Below, in pieces: positions 5,063 through 6,171 of a stretch of 6,171 nucleotides of DNA (position 1 is the first letter of the stretch; each line of letters starts with the position of its first letter). The notes beneath the pieces are model-generated. The model did no database searches. It saw nothing but the letters and a program-made list of their open reading frames with translations, and had not been told where the DNA came from. This DNA is from UBA11540 sp045531755 (lineage in GTDB: Bacteria > Bacillota > Clostridia > Oscillospirales > Ruminococcaceae), in NCBI GenBank assembly GCA_045531755.1, contig JAZSEP010000028.1:1-6171 (forward strand). The letters run 5' to 3'. The translations under genes were made by a program, and so were the position numbers.

Positions 5063-6171
5063 TCAGAGAATATAATCTGTCACGCAATCGTACCAATGCA
5101 CATAGGTTTCGCCGTTAATTATAATTCTTTCGTTTTCAGGAAGCATCTCTGTCCATAGCTTTCCGTGACGCCCGTTAGCCCAGTTGTTTTTGTTGAATCT
5201 GCGCCAAAGAACTGTTCGGCCGTCTTTATCAAGATACTGTTCAATGGCAATTCTATTATTAAAATGTCCAACATCCATAACGCAAATCGTGTCATAAGTT
5301 TTACCGTTTATTGTAATAGTGTATCTCCCGACGACATCTACCGTTTCGTTTTGTTCTTCCACTTCAATTTTGTTGTCTGTGCGCTTGATTCTTCCGCGAG
5401 GCACAACACAGGTTTCATATCCGCAATTATCTTCCCCAAATCCCCAATTGTTCATAAAAATTTCGTTGTCAAGGAAAGTGAAGTATTTTTTAACTCCATT
5501 ATGAGTATGGCCTGCCGCTAAATAGCGACAATGTGTATCGGTAAGTTGTGCAACATAATAGCTTTCTATTGTATCGTTCAGCTTGCAATAGTGCTGTTTT
5601 GCAAGGATTTCAACACCCTCAATACCGTGTACCTCTGCTCTGCCTACAACAGCTACGTTGGAATAATCTTTCATTTTGCGAGACGGAATATCATAAGTAC
5701 CCCAAGTTACCTTTTCATTAAGTCTTGGAATAATACAAAATCCCATAAGTTCTTCACATTTCACACTAAATGGAGCAAGCTCAGATTTTACGATTTTATA
5801 TTCGGGCAAGTATTCAGGCAATTTTTTCATAGTTGTTTTTCCTTTCGATGTTTCTCTATAAGGATAATGATGTTTGAATTTTTCCTTTGCATAATGCAAG
5901 CGGCTTTTCACAGTACCGATTGGAACAGAAAGTTGTTTTGATATATCCTCTTGTGATAGGTTCTTGAAAAAGTATAGATATAGAATCTGCTTTTCTTTAT
6001 CACCAAGAACTTCCAAGGTATCACACACGACGCTTTGCTCTGTAATACCAAGTCTTCCTGTGCTTAGTACCGACTCGGACAAAGAATCCAAAGGAATATT
6101 CATATCCTTAGCTTTTCGTCTATAATAGTCGTTACACTTGTGCCTCGCAATGCCAATGAGCCACGCCTTGA
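5063..6171 (-). CDS. ECF-type sigma-70 factor with large C-terminal domain (5' end outside window)
   Basis: The frame stays open to the window edge: upstream of the ATG at 6103 it reads KAWLIGIARHKCNDYYRRKA, the end of sigma region 2 (2.3-2.4), so 6103 is not the start. I number residues from the first complete codon at the edge (368 visible). Region 4 spans about 47-100, with the helix-turn-helix SQEDISKQLSVPIGTVKSRL at 72-91 that would read the -35 element. Perhaps 50-60 N-terminal residues are missing. After a basic linker (about 100-115), a domain of about 250 residues follows, starting MKKLPEYLPEY and ending VHWYDCVTDYIL, with eight cysteines and no membrane segment. I recall similar C-terminal domains on clostridial ECF factors but know no established function. 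Role: redirects RNA polymerase to a stress or signal regulon. No anti-sigma gene is visible downstream; the gene converges on hemW. The sigma assignment is firm; the C-terminal role is unknown. Confidence 0.88.
   Translation of the reverse strand, partial: KAWLIGIARHKCNDYYRRKAKDMNIPLDSLSESVLSTGRLGITEQSVVCDTLEVLGDKEKQILYLYFFKNLSQEDISKQLSVPIGTVKSRLHYAKEKFKHHYPYRETSKGKTTMKKLPEYLPEYKIVKSELAPFSVKCEELMGFCIIPRLNEKVTWGTYDIPSRKMKDYSNVAVVGRAEVHGIEGVEILAKQHYCKLNDTIESYYVAQLTDTHCRYLAAGHTHNGVKKYFTFLDNEIFMNNWGFGEDNCGYETCVVPRGRIKRTDNKIEVEEQNETVDVVGRYTITINGKTYDTICVMDVGHFNNRIAIEQYLDKDGRTVLWRRFNKNNWANGRHGKLWTEMLPENERIIINGETYVHWYDCVTDYIL

Noticed and set aside
5165..5941. Plus-strand open frames opposite the sigma factor gene, and other antisense frames over the GH13, dinB and hemW genes.
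   Set aside because: No SD, no recognisable domain and unnatural composition; all lie opposite well-supported genes.
5063..6103. Treating the ATG at 6103 as the start of the sigma factor.
   Set aside because: The frame is open upstream to the window edge and encodes sigma region 2 residues, so the gene continues outside.

Overview
The window looks like chromosomal DNA of a low-to-moderate GC Firmicute, most likely an anaerobic gut-type Clostridia (Ruminococcaceae/Oscillospiraceae-like). Grounds: strong AGGAG-type ribosome binding sites, GTG starts, a DinB with a Firmicutes-style tail after its clamp motif, a HemW without heme-pathway neighbours, and an ECF sigma factor carrying a C-terminal domain of a type I recall from Clostridia. 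The organism call is inference.

Layout. (1) 41-715, minus: thymidylate kinase-family protein with an adenylate-kinase-like P-loop. (2) 716-872: divergent intergenic region with two back-to-back sigma-A-type promoters, one per direction, and a small leader hairpin. (3) 873-5010, plus: a tightly packed three-gene run, namely a cytoplasmic GH13 neopullulanase/alpha-amylase-type glucosidase, DNA polymerase IV (dinB) and the radical SAM heme chaperone hemW. Gaps are 2 and 11 nt, so one transcript is likely. (4) 5009-5042: a perfect 12-bp hairpin that starts in the hemW stop codon and separates it from a convergent gene. (5) 5063-6171, minus, 5' end outside the window: an ECF-type sigma-70 factor (end of region 2, then region 4) fused in frame to a C-terminal domain of about 250 residues with many Cys and His.

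How the genes work together. The plus-strand genes do not form one pathway: alpha-glucan breakdown, translesion DNA synthesis and heme/radical SAM chemistry appear to share a promoter. I saw no mobile element, CRISPR array, complete RNA gene or phage gene. The least ordinary item is the sigma factor fusion; its large extra domain is a candidate built-in sensor or regulator, and no anti-sigma gene lies downstream of it in the window. Most of the window is ordinary housekeeping and metabolic content, and I do not see a clearly undescribed multi-gene system.
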